A DNA stretch of 64,000 nt from Streptomyces cyanogenus (GTDB lineage: Bacteria; Actinomycetota; Actinomycetes; Streptomycetales; Streptomycetaceae), in contig NZ_CP071839.1 of NCBI RefSeq assembly GCF_017526105.1, positions 3,214,501-3,278,500 of the forward strand, given 5' to 3'. A model generated the notes under the pieces. The model ran no database searches, had not been told where the DNA came from, and saw nothing but the letters and a program-made list of their open reading frames with translations. The position numbers and the translations under genes were made by a program. Below, piece by piece: positions 24,484 through 32,679 of this stretch. Numbering within the stretch: position 1 is the stretch's first letter; each line of letters opens with the position of its first letter.

Positions 24484-25509
24484 ATGACCTCCAGTGGTGT
24501 GCGTGTGGTGGCCGCCGGCGACCACTTCGTGCTGCCGTCCCTGATCACGGCCGCGCTCGCGAAGGAGGCCGACTGCGCGGTGCGGGAACTGACCCTGGGC
24601 TGGCCACTGGAGCCGTTCGGGCCGGTGGCCGAGGTGAGCGAGGCGAGCGACGCCGAGGACGAGCTGATCGCGGCCCTCGCCGGTGCCGAGGTGCTGGTCA
24701 CCCAGATGGGGCCGGTCACCGAACGCGTCCTCGCCGCCTGCCCCGCGCTGCGGCTGGTCGTCGTCTGCCGGGGCGGACCGGTCAACGTCAACCTGGAGGC
24801 GGCGGAGCGGCACGGCGTGCGGGTGTGCTTCGCGCCCGGCCGCAACGCCGCCGCCACCGCCGAGTTCACGATCGGCCTGCTCCTCGCCGCCCTGCGCCGC
24901 ATCCCGCAGGCCCACGACCTCCTCGCCCGGCAGGGCAGTTGGGCGGGCTCGTCGTACTACACCTACGAGCACAGCGGCCTGGAGCTGGAGGACCTGCCCG
25001 TCGGGCTCGTCGGCTACGGCGCGGTCGGCAGCCGGGTCGCCCGGGTGCTGTGCGCGTTCGGGGCGCGGGTGACGGTGTACGACCCGTACGTGCGCGGCGA
25101 GGTGCACGGGCTGCGCCTGCCCTCGCTGGACGACCTGCTGCGCCGCTCCGCCGTCGTCACCCTGCACGCCCGGCTCACCGCCGAGACCCGCGGTCTGATC
25201 GGCGCCCGTGAACTGGCGCTGCTGCCGCCGGGTGCGGTGGTGGTCAACGCGGCCCGGGGTCCGCTGCTGGACGAGGACGCGCTGTGCGACGCGCTGGCCG
25301 AGGGGCGGCTGTCGGCGGCGGCCCTGGACACCTTCGCCCGCGAACCGCTGCCGCCGGGCTCCCGGCTGCGCGCGCTGTCCGACCGGGTGGTGCTCAGCCC
25401 GCACCTGGGCGGGGCCAGCCGGGCGGTGGCGGAGAAGGCCGCCCGGATCGCCGCCGCCGAAGTGGGCCGCTGGGTGCGCGGGGAGCCCCTCGCGCACTGT
25501 CTCCGGTAA
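24484..25509 (+). CDS. D-isomer-specific 2-hydroxyacid dehydrogenase (SerA-like)
   Basis: 341 aa. The N-terminal catalytic domain ends near VVCRGGPVNVNLEAAERHGV; the NAD-binding Rossmann motif is VGLVGYGAVGSRVARVL; catalytic Arg lies in VNAARGPLLDE and His in LSPHLGGAS. It oxidises or reduces a D-2-hydroxyacid with NAD(H). There is no C-terminal ACT regulatory domain as in true SerA, so serine synthesis is not implied. It lies between a DeoR repressor and an FGGY kinase and likely belongs to their catabolic route. Confidence 0.85.
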   Translation: MTSSGVRVVAAGDHFVLPSLITAALAKEADCAVRELTLGWPLEPFGPVAEVSEASDAEDELIAALAGAEVLVTQMGPVTERVLAACPALRLVVVCRGGPVNVNLEAAERHGVRVCFAPGRNAAATAEFTIGLLLAALRRIPQAHDLLARQGSWAGSSYYTYEHSGLELEDLPVGLVGYGAVGSRVARVLCAFGARVTVYDPYVRGEVHGLRLPSLDDLLRRSAVVTLHARLTAETRGLIGARELALLPPGAVVVNAARGPLLDEDALCDALAEGRLSAAALDTFAREPLPPGSRLRALSDRVVLSPHLGGASRAVAEKAARIAAAEVGRWVRGEPLAHCLR

Positions 25510-25606
25510 GGCCCGTCCACGCTCACTGTGCCGACGCGCCGGCAGCGAAGAGAGCCGGGGGCGGCGCGCCGTCGCAGGCGAACGAAGCCACGACAGAGGA
25601 GTCGGC

Positions 25607-27034
25607 ATGTTCGTCGGGATCGATGTGGGAACGTCCCTGGTGAAGGCGGCCGCCTTCGACCGGGACGGGCGGCAGCTGGCCGTCGAGGCACGGCCGGTGC
25701 ACCTGGATGTGCGCCACGGGGCCGTGGAGCAGGAGATGCGGGAGGTGTACGCGGCCGTCGTCGGTGTGCTGCGGACGCTGACCGGGCGGCTGGCGGAGCC
25801 CGTGGAGCTGGCCGGGCTGACCGGGCAGGGCGACGGGGTGTGGCTGGTGGACGCGGCGGGCCGGCCGGTGCGGCCGGCGCTCTCGTGGATGGACGGCCGG
25901 GCGCACGAGCTGCTGGACGAGTGGCTGGCGGACGGCACCTTCGAGGCCGTCTTCCGGCGCACCGGCAGCGCCCTGTTCCCGGGCTGCCCAGGGCCGTTGC
26001 TGGCCTGGCTGGACCGGCACGAGCCGAAGGCCCTGGACGCCGCCGCGGCGGCCGTCTACTGCAAGGACATGGTGTTCCAGCGGCTGACCGGCGCGGCGCG
26101 GGCGGTGACGGACGTGTCGGACGCGTCGATGCCGTTCCTGGACCCGCGCTCACGGTCGTACGACGACGGGGTGGTGGAGCTCCTCGGCCTCACCCACCGG
26201 CGCGGGCTGCTCCCGGCGATCGGTGATCCGATCGCGGCCGGCGAGGCCGGCGGCGAGGGGCTGCCCGCCGGGACCCCGCTGGCGAACGGCCCGTACGACC
26301 TGCCCGCCTGCGCGCTCGGCGCCGGGGTCACCGCGCCCGGCGACGGGCTGCTGATCGTCGGCACGTGTCTGGCGAGCCTGGTCGCCACCACCGAGCTGGA
26401 CCTGGGCGGTGAACCGGCGGGGCTGTACATCTCCACGGACCGGCCGGGCCACTGGCTGCGTGCGATGCCCGCGATGGTCGGCACGGCGGCGCTGGACTGG
26501 GTGCTGCGCACGACGGGGGCCCGGCACGAGGAGCTGGACGACCTGCTGGCCGCCGCCCCGCCGGGCTCGTCCGGGGTGCGGGTGCTGCCGTACTTCGCGC
26601 CGTCCGGCGAGCGGGCGCCGTTCGTGGAGCCCAGGCTGCGGGCCCAACTGCTCGGGGTCTGTCTGGAGACCCGCCCCGCCGATCTGGTCCGGGCCACCTG
26701 CGAGGGCATCGGCTACGCGGCCCGGCACTGTCTGGAGGCGGCGGGCCTGACCGGCTCGCTCGCGGTGTGCGGCGGCGGCACCCGCAGCCTGGCCTGGACG
26801 GGGCTGCTGGCCGATGTGCTGGGCCGGCCGCTGAGGGTGGTGGAGGGCGAGGTCGGCGCGCGGGGCGCGGTGCTCGCGGCCGCCGCCCGGTACGGCGTCC
26901 CCCTGGACACCGCCGCCTGGACCGAGCCGACCCGGGTGATCGAGCCGGACCCGGACCGGGCGGCGTACTACGCGAAGGGGTACGAGGAGCACCTGGAGCT
27001 GCTGGCCGCGGCACGGGCCCGGGCCCGGCGGTGA
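25607..27034 (+). CDS. FGGY-family carbohydrate kinase
   Basis: 475 aa. FVGIDVGTSLVKAAAFDRDG is the ATP phosphate-1 motif; LTGQGDGVWLVDAAGRPVRP gives the substrate region, with GDG where xylulokinases have MHG; SGERAPFVEPRLRAQLLGV and VCGGGTRSLAWTGLLADVLG are further FGGY blocks. Start ATG with GAGGAG 5-6 nt upstream. Clearly diverged from the kinase at 21830, implying a different substrate. Last gene of the plus-strand operon; no dedicated sugar transporter lies nearby. Confidence 0.88.
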   Translation: MFVGIDVGTSLVKAAAFDRDGRQLAVEARPVHLDVRHGAVEQEMREVYAAVVGVLRTLTGRLAEPVELAGLTGQGDGVWLVDAAGRPVRPALSWMDGRAHELLDEWLADGTFEAVFRRTGSALFPGCPGPLLAWLDRHEPKALDAAAAAVYCKDMVFQRLTGAARAVTDVSDASMPFLDPRSRSYDDGVVELLGLTHRRGLLPAIGDPIAAGEAGGEGLPAGTPLANGPYDLPACALGAGVTAPGDGLLIVGTCLASLVATTELDLGGEPAGLYISTDRPGHWLRAMPAMVGTAALDWVLRTTGARHEELDDLLAAAPPGSSGVRVLPYFAPSGERAPFVEPRLRAQLLGVCLETRPADLVRATCEGIGYAARHCLEAAGLTGSLAVCGGGTRSLAWTGLLADVLGRPLRVVEGEVGARGAVLAAAARYGVPLDTAAWTEPTRVIEPDPDRAAYYAKGYEEHLELLAAARARARR

Positions 27035-27056
27035 ACCGGGCCCGCCGCCCCGGGGG

Positions 27057-27695
27057 TCACAGGTTGCTGAAGTCCGGGCCCTTGGTGCGGGAGCGCTTGA
27101 TCTCGTAGAAGCCCGGCACCGAGGCCACGGCGAGCGTGCCGTCCCACAGGCGGGCCGCCTCCTCGCCCTGCGGGGCGGGGGTGACGACCGGGCCGAAGAA
27201 GGCGATCTGCTCGCCGTCGGGGCCGGGCACCGCGATGACGGGGGTGCCGACGTCCTGGCCGACCTTCTCGATGCCCTCCTTGTGGGAGGCGCGCAGCTCC
27301 GGCTCGTACGGGGTGGAGTCCCAGTGGTCCATGAGGGACTCGGGCAGGCCGACGTCCTGCAGCGCGGCGGCCACGGCCGACTTCTCCGGGCCCTCGCCCT
27401 GGTTGTGGATGCGCGTGCCGAGCGCCGTGTACAGGTCGGCGAGCACCGCTTCGCCGTGCTCCTGCTGGGCCGCGATGACGACGCGGACCGGGCCCCAGGC
27501 CTTGGTCGCGAGCATCTCGCGGTACTCCTCCGGCAGTTCGTCGAGCCTGTTCTCGTTGAGCACGGCGAGGCTCATCACATGCCAGCGGACCTCGATGTCA
27601 CGGACCTTCTCCACCTCCAGCACCCAGCGGGAGGTCATCCAGGCCCAGGGGCACAGCGGGTCGAACCAGAAGTCGACGGGGGTCTTGTCCGACAT
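27057..27695 (-). CDS. DsbA-fold oxidoreductase, mycothiol-dependent nitroreductase (Rv2466c) family
   Basis: 212 aa. DFWFDPLCPWAWMTSRWVLE, then VRDIEVRWHVMSLAVLNENR, AWGPVRVVIAAQQEHG, and VGTPVIAVPG closely follow Mycobacterium Rv2466c, a mycothiol-linked thioredoxin-fold reductase that also activates nitro prodrugs. The usual CPWC active site reads CPWA, leaving only the nucleophilic Cys. A monothiol mechanism via mixed disulfide with mycothiol remains possible. Start ATG preceded by GAGGAGAGAC. Divergent from pepN. Confidence 0.88.
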   Translation of the reverse strand: MSDKTPVDFWFDPLCPWAWMTSRWVLEVEKVRDIEVRWHVMSLAVLNENRLDELPEEYREMLATKAWGPVRVVIAAQQEHGEAVLADLYTALGTRIHNQGEGPEKSAVAAALQDVGLPESLMDHWDSTPYEPELRASHKEGIEKVGQDVGTPVIAVPGPDGEQIAFFGPVVTPAPQGEEAARLWDGTLAVASVPGFYEIKRSRTKGPDFSNL

Positions 27696-27832
27696 GTCTC
27701 TCCTCGTCAGGAACACTTTCCCGGGGAAACGCCGCCGTCGGCCTTGCCATTCCCCGTCTCCCCCGTCAGGGGCACATGGCAGGATCGGTGCTGTTCAGCC
27801 GCCATCCGCGCGATCACGAGGGAGTGCCGTCC

Positions 27833-30415
27833 GTGCCCGGTGAGAATCTGTCCCGCGACGAGGCCCGGGAGCGGGCCGCCCTGCTGTCCGTCGACGGCTA
27901 CGAGGTGTCCCTGGACCTGCGGTCCGCCGTCGGCGACGCGGGCGGCGAGCCGCGCACGTTCCGTTCGGTGACCACCATCCGCTTCCGCTGCAACGAGCCG
28001 GGCGCCTCCAGCTTCGCCGATCTGGTCGCGCCGAGCGTGACGTCCGTCTCGCTCAACGGCCGGGACCTGGACCCGGGTGAGGTGTTCGACGGTTCCCGGA
28101 TCGCGCTGGAGGACCTGGCCGCGGAGAACGAGCTGGTGGTGGACGCCCAGTGCGCCTACTCGCGCACGGGTGAGGGCCTGCACCGCTTCGTCGACCCGGA
28201 GGACGGCGAGGTGTACCTGTACACGCAGTACGAGCCGGCCGACGCCCGCCGGGTGTTCGCCAACTTCGAGCAGCCGGACCTGAAGGCGCCGTACCGCTTC
28301 GAGGTGCGGGCGCCCGAGGGGTGGACGGTGTGGAGCAACGGCGCCGGTGAACTGGCCGACGGCGTCTGGCGGTTCGCGGAGACCAAGCCGATCTCGACGT
28401 ACATCACCTGTGTGGTGGCGGGCCCGTACCACTATGTGACGGACTCCTACACGCGTACCTTCGAGGACGGCACGAAGCTGGAGATCCCGCTCGGCGCGAT
28501 GTGCCGCAAGGGTCTCGCCCCGCACTTCGACGCGGACGACGTGTTCCTGGTGACCAAGCAGGGCCTGGACTTCTTCCACGAGCACTTCGACTACCCGTAC
28601 CCGTTCGGGAAGTACGACCAGGCGTTCGTGCCGGAGTACAACCTGGGCGCGATGGAGAACCCGGGACTGGTGACCTTCCGCGAGGAGTACATCTTCCGCG
28701 GGAGGGTGACGCAGGCGTCGTACGAGGCGCGGGCCAACGTCGTCCTGCACGAGATGGCGCACATGTGGTTCGGCGACCTGGTCACCATGGAGTGGTGGGA
28801 CGACCTGTGGCTGAAGGAGTCCTTCGCGGACTTCATGGGCACGTTCGCGAACGTGGGCGCGACCCGCTTCAAGGACGCGTGGATCACCTTCGCCAACCGC
28901 CGCAAGGCGTGGGCGTACCGCGCGGACCAGCTGCCGTCCACGCATCCGATCACGGCGGACATCCGTGACCTGGAGGACGCCAAGCTGAACTTCGACGGCA
29001 TCACGTACGCCAAGGGCGCCTCGGTGCTCAAGCAGCTGGTGGCGTACGTCGGCCGGGACGCCTTCCTGGAGGGCGCCCGGCGTTACTTCAAGCGCCACGC
29101 GTACGGCAACACGCGCCTGGGCGACCTGCTGTCGGTGCTGGCCGAGACGAGCGGCCGGGACATGACGGCGTGGTCGCGGTCCTGGCTGCAGACGGCCGGG
29201 GTGAACACGCTGACCCCGCAGGTGCTGCTGGACACCGAGGGCGGCCGGATCGCGGAGCTGGCGATCCTCCAGGAGGCCCCCGAGTCGCACCCGGAGCTGC
29301 GTCCGCACCGGATCGCGGTGGGCCTGTACCGCCGCACGCCCGAGGGGACGCTGGAGCGGTACGCGCGGGTGGAGACGGACCTGCACGAGCCGCGTACGGT
29401 CGTGGCGGAGCTGGCGGGCGCCGAGGCGCCGGAACTGGTGCTGGTCAACGACGACGACCTGACCTACTGCAAGATCCGGTTCGACGAGACCTCGCTGGCG
29501 ACGCTGCGGTCGGGCCTGGGCGGGCTGACGGACCCGCTGGCACGTGCCCTGTGCTGGTCGGCGCTGTGGAACCTGACCCGGGACGGGCTGCTGCCGGCGC
29601 GGGACTTCATCGACCTGGTGCTGCGGTTCGCGGGCCGTGAGTCGGACATCGGTGTGCTGCAGATGCTGCACGCCTGGGCGAACTCGGCGCTGGTGCACTA
29701 CGCGGCGCCGGCGTGGCGGGAGACCGGCGGGGAGCTGCTGGCCGAGGGCGCGCTGCGGGAGCTGCGGGCGGCCGAGGCGGGCAGCGAGCACCAGCTGGCC
29801 TGGGCGCGGTTCTTCGCGGCGGTGGCCTCCGCCGGGCCGGACCTGCAGCTGCTGACGGAGCTGCTGGACGGCACCACCGCGATCGAGGGTCTGGAGGTGG
29901 ACCAGGAGCTGCGCTGGGCGTTCCTGGAGCCGCTGGCTGCGCACGGGGCGGCGGACGAGTCGGTGCTGGCGGCCGAGCTGGCCCGGGACGACACGGCGTC
30001 GGGCAAGCGGCACCAGGTGCGCTGCCTGGCCGCGCGGCCGTCGGCGGCGGTCAAGGCGCAGGCGTGGGCGCAGGTGGTGGAGTCCGACGCACTGTCGAAC
30101 GCGCTGGTGGAGGCGACGATCTCAGGCTTCCAGCAGCCGTCGCAGCGGGAGCTGACCGCGCCGTACGCGCAGCTGTACTTCGCGGCGATCGAGCGGGTGT
30201 GGCGGGAACGGTCGATCCAGATCGGCATGGACGTGGTGCGGGGCCTGTTCCCGGCGTACCAGGACCGGTGGGAGACGCTGGAGGCGACGGACGCCTGGCT
30301 CCGGGCGCACGGCGACGCGGCGCCGGCGCTGCGCCGGCTGGTGCTGGAGGCGCGGGACGACCTGGCGCGGGCGCTGCGCGCACAGGAGTGCGACGCGGCG
30401 GCCGGCGACCGGTGA
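27833..30415 (+). CDS. pepN: aminopeptidase N (M1 zinc metallopeptidase)
   Basis: 860 aa. Zinc site H306-EMAH-310 with Glu329 in KESF (HExxHx18E), preceded by the exopeptidase motif GAMEN. Four-domain M1 layout: N-terminal beta domain, thermolysin-like catalytic domain, and a long helical C-terminal domain (ERAP1_C). It removes N-terminal residues from peptides in the cytoplasm. GTG 27833 is chosen because GAGGGAG is about 8 nt upstream and MPGENLSRDEA aligns with the start of the paralogue at 46352-48925. A terminator at 30475 follows. Confidence 0.93.
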   Translation: MPGENLSRDEARERAALLSVDGYEVSLDLRSAVGDAGGEPRTFRSVTTIRFRCNEPGASSFADLVAPSVTSVSLNGRDLDPGEVFDGSRIALEDLAAENELVVDAQCAYSRTGEGLHRFVDPEDGEVYLYTQYEPADARRVFANFEQPDLKAPYRFEVRAPEGWTVWSNGAGELADGVWRFAETKPISTYITCVVAGPYHYVTDSYTRTFEDGTKLEIPLGAMCRKGLAPHFDADDVFLVTKQGLDFFHEHFDYPYPFGKYDQAFVPEYNLGAMENPGLVTFREEYIFRGRVTQASYEARANVVLHEMAHMWFGDLVTMEWWDDLWLKESFADFMGTFANVGATRFKDAWITFANRRKAWAYRADQLPSTHPITADIRDLEDAKLNFDGITYAKGASVLKQLVAYVGRDAFLEGARRYFKRHAYGNTRLGDLLSVLAETSGRDMTAWSRSWLQTAGVNTLTPQVLLDTEGGRIAELAILQEAPESHPELRPHRIAVGLYRRTPEGTLERYARVETDLHEPRTVVAELAGAEAPELVLVNDDDLTYCKIRFDETSLATLRSGLGGLTDPLARALCWSALWNLTRDGLLPARDFIDLVLRFAGRESDIGVLQMLHAWANSALVHYAAPAWRETGGELLAEGALRELRAAEAGSEHQLAWARFFAAVASAGPDLQLLTELLDGTTAIEGLEVDQELRWAFLEPLAAHGAADESVLAAELARDDTASGKRHQVRCLAARPSAAVKAQAWAQVVESDALSNALVEATISGFQQPSQRELTAPYAQLYFAAIERVWRERSIQIGMDVVRGLFPAYQDRWETLEATDAWLRAHGDAAPALRRLVLEARDDLARALRAQECDAAAGDR

Positions 30416-30474
30416 GCCTTGGCCTGAGCCTGCCCGGGCGCTGACCGTTACGAGATTCGGTCACACACGGCCGT

Positions 30475-30507
30475 AACCCCTGGCCGCACCTGAGCGGACC
30501 AGGGGTT
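30475..30507 (+). terminator. intrinsic terminator after pepN
   Basis: AACCCCTGG and CCAGGGGTT form a 9-bp stem with a 15-nt loop, immediately followed by a T-run (GGGGTTTTCC), the closest to a classical rho-independent terminator in the window. Confidence 0.75.
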
Positions 30508-30621
30508 TTCCGCCCCTATTCGGCACCCGAACACCTGACCTTTAGTTCCGTCTTGTCCGCATTCATCAACGGGCGTGTAACAGCGGTTACGGGCGGGACC
30601 GGGCGCGGGAATCTGGAGGCC

Positions 30622-31674
30622 ATGACGCACAACACCCCGCTCTCCCCCCGCCCCCTGCGCCACCTCTCCGACGCCCACCGCCGCGTCCTGACGACGGCCC
30701 AGCTGCGCGCCCACGGCGTGACACCGGCCGAGCTGTCCGAGCAGTGCCGGGCCGACGGCCCCTGGCAGGAGCTGCTCCCGAACGTGTTCCTGCTGCACCC
30801 CGGCCCGGCCACCGGCGAGGAACGGCTGCACGGGGCCCTGCTGTACGCGGCCCGCGCCGCCGAGCCGGCCGTCCCCACCCAGCCGACGGCCGACAGCCCG
30901 CACCGGCCGTTCTACACCGAGGCGGTGCTCACCGGCCTCGCCGCGCTGACCGTGCACGGCTTCTCGTGCACCCCGCCGCTGCCCTCCCTGGACCACGTGG
31001 ACGTCCTGGTCCCGCGCCTGCGCCGGCTGCGCTCCACCGGCTACGTCCGCATCCTGCGCTCCCCGTCCCTGCCCGCCCCGCAGGCGGTGTCGGGCCTGCC
31101 GGTGGCGCCGGTGCCGCGGGCGCTGGCGGACGCGGTGGCGGAGCTGACGGACGCGCAGGCGGTACGGCGGCTGCTCACCGAGGCGGTGCGCGGCGGCCAC
31201 TGCGAACCGGCCGCCGTGGTACGGGAACTGACCCTGGCGAAGCTGCTGAGCCGCCCGCACGTGGTGGACGCGGTGGACGCGCTGGTCGCCGAGGGCCGTT
31301 CGATCGCCGAGGACCGCCTCTACCGGATGGTCCGCGAGTACGGCCTGCCCGACCCGGTCTGGAACGTCGACCTGCGCCTGCCCGGCGGCCCGTACCTCGG
31401 CGGCCTGGACGCCTACTGGCCGGAGCAGGCGGTCGCCGTCGAACTCGACACGCGAGCCCCGCGCCAGGGCCGGCAGCAGGACGACGACCCGGTGTGGTCG
31501 GAATACGCCCGCAAGCGCGAGCACCTGGAACGCCTCGGCATCACGGTCGTGCACATCACGCCGCGCAAGCTCCGGGAGTCCCTGGAGCAGCAGGCGGCGG
31601 TGGTGCGGACCGCACTCATGGCGTCCGGGGACCGCGATCCGGCCGCGTACGTCCTGGTGCTGCCACGACAGTGA
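30622..31674 (+). CDS. AbiEi/DUF559-like protein: winged helix plus nuclease-like domain
   Basis: 350 aa. The N-terminus (HRRVLTTAQLRAHGVTPAEL and WQELLPNVFLLHPGP) resembles the winged-helix AbiEi-type antitoxin/regulator domain. The C-terminus (GLDAYWPEQAVAVELDTRAP; YARKREHLERLGITVVHITP) resembles DUF559/Vsr-type domains of the PD-(D/E)xK nuclease fold; the Asp and ExD are visible, while a catalytic Lys is not obvious. No AbiEii toxin gene is next to it, so it is an orphan. Such stand-alone proteins are common in actinobacteria and mostly annotated hypothetical. Start ATG taken at MTHNTPL with GGAGG just upstream. Confidence 0.6.
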   Translation: MTHNTPLSPRPLRHLSDAHRRVLTTAQLRAHGVTPAELSEQCRADGPWQELLPNVFLLHPGPATGEERLHGALLYAARAAEPAVPTQPTADSPHRPFYTEAVLTGLAALTVHGFSCTPPLPSLDHVDVLVPRLRRLRSTGYVRILRSPSLPAPQAVSGLPVAPVPRALADAVAELTDAQAVRRLLTEAVRGGHCEPAAVVRELTLAKLLSRPHVVDAVDALVAEGRSIAEDRLYRMVREYGLPDPVWNVDLRLPGGPYLGGLDAYWPEQAVAVELDTRAPRQGRQQDDDPVWSEYARKREHLERLGITVVHITPRKLRESLEQQAAVVRTALMASGDRDPAAYVLVLPRQ

Positions 31675-31721
31675 GGACCGGGGCGGCGCCGGGAGGGCCG
31701 CGATGCTCCCGGGAGGGGGGA

Positions 31722-31761
31722 GAGGAGGGGCCGCCGGGCCGGGTGCCGGCGGCCCCTCCTC
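31722..31761 (+). terminator. strong hairpin terminator
   Basis: GAGGAGGGGCCGCCGG and CCGGCGGCCCCTCCTC form a perfect 16-bp stem with an 8-nt loop, 47 nt after the AbiEi-like gene and before the lipase gene. Confidence 0.75.
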
Positions 31762-31866
31762 GTGTGCCGCCGCCGGTCCACTTCTGCTGCGCCGGCCGGG
31801 TGAGCGTTCACCGGAACGGACGAGCAGGACGGGCGGCCGGGGGGCCGGCCGCGGTACAGGAAAGTC

Positions 31867-32676
31867 ATGAGACACCCCCGAATAGCGGCAGGCGCGTGTT
31901 CCCTCCTCCTCGCGGCCGCCTGCGCGTTCGCCGATCCCGCGACGGCACAAGTGGCGCCCCGGACCGTGGCCGGCGGCTACGTGGCCCTCGGCGACTCCTA
32001 CTCCTCGGGTGCCGGAGCCGGCGACTACCTGGCCTCCGGCAGGGAGTGCAAGCGCAGCAGCCGGGCCTTCCCCGTGCTGTGGGCCGAGGCCCACGCGCCG
32101 GCGTCCTTCTCCTTCGCCGCGTGCAACGGCGCCGGCGCCGACGAGGTCCTGACCGAACAGCTCGGCCACCTCGGCCCGCGCACCGCGCTGGTCACGCTCA
32201 CCGTCGGCGGCAGCGACACGGGCTTCGTCGGGGTCATCGCGGCCTGCTCGCTGGGCGGCGCCAAAGGGTGCCTGTCCGCCGTCTCCCGAGCCCGCACCAC
32301 CATGGACGGGTCCCTCTCCGGCAGCCTCGACCGGCTCTACTCGGCCATCCGGAACCGGGCCCCCGCCGCCCGTGTCGTGGTGCTCGGCTACCCGCACCTG
32401 TACCACCTCCAGGGCTCCTGCGCGCTGGGCCTCCCGGACAGCGAACGCGCCGCCCTGAACGACGCCGTGGACCACCTCAACGCCGTGATCGCCCAGCGCG
32501 CCCGCGCCCACGGGTTCACCTTCGCCGACGTCACCGCCGCCTTCGCCGGCCACGAGATCTGCTCGTCCCGGCCCTGGCTGCGCGGTGTCGACGTGCTGGC
32601 GATCACCGAGTCGTACCACCCGACGGCACCGGGACAGTCCCTCGGCTACCTCCCGGTGCTCTCCCGGGCGTCGTGA
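31867..32676 (+). CDS. secreted SGNH/GDSL-family lipase or esterase
   Basis: 269 aa. A signal peptide (about 28 residues, IAAGACSLLLAAACAFADPA then TAQVAP) precedes the SGNH fold. Block I is ALGDSYSSGAG with the catalytic Ser; block III is TVGGSDTGF, where the usual Asn of GGND is Ser; block V is SYHPTAPGQ with the catalytic His. Six Cys in the mature part suggest three disulfides, as in the Streptomyces extracellular lipase family. It hydrolyses fatty acyl esters outside the cell. RBS AGGAAAG. Its stop is 3 nt from the convergent glycosyltransferase stop. Confidence 0.85.
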   Translation: MRHPRIAAGACSLLLAAACAFADPATAQVAPRTVAGGYVALGDSYSSGAGAGDYLASGRECKRSSRAFPVLWAEAHAPASFSFAACNGAGADEVLTEQLGHLGPRTALVTLTVGGSDTGFVGVIAACSLGGAKGCLSAVSRARTTMDGSLSGSLDRLYSAIRNRAPAARVVVLGYPHLYHLQGSCALGLPDSERAALNDAVDHLNAVIAQRARAHGFTFADVTAAFAGHEICSSRPWLRGVDVLAITESYHPTAPGQSLGYLPVLSRAS

Positions 32677-32679
32677 CCG

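Noticed and set aside
24380..24487. A 35-codon GTG ORF ending in an ATGA overlap with the 2-hydroxyacid dehydrogenase start
   Set aside because: The overlap is suggestive, but there is no ribosome binding site for the GTG, the dehydrogenase has its own GGGAGAG site, and the peptide is unfamiliar.
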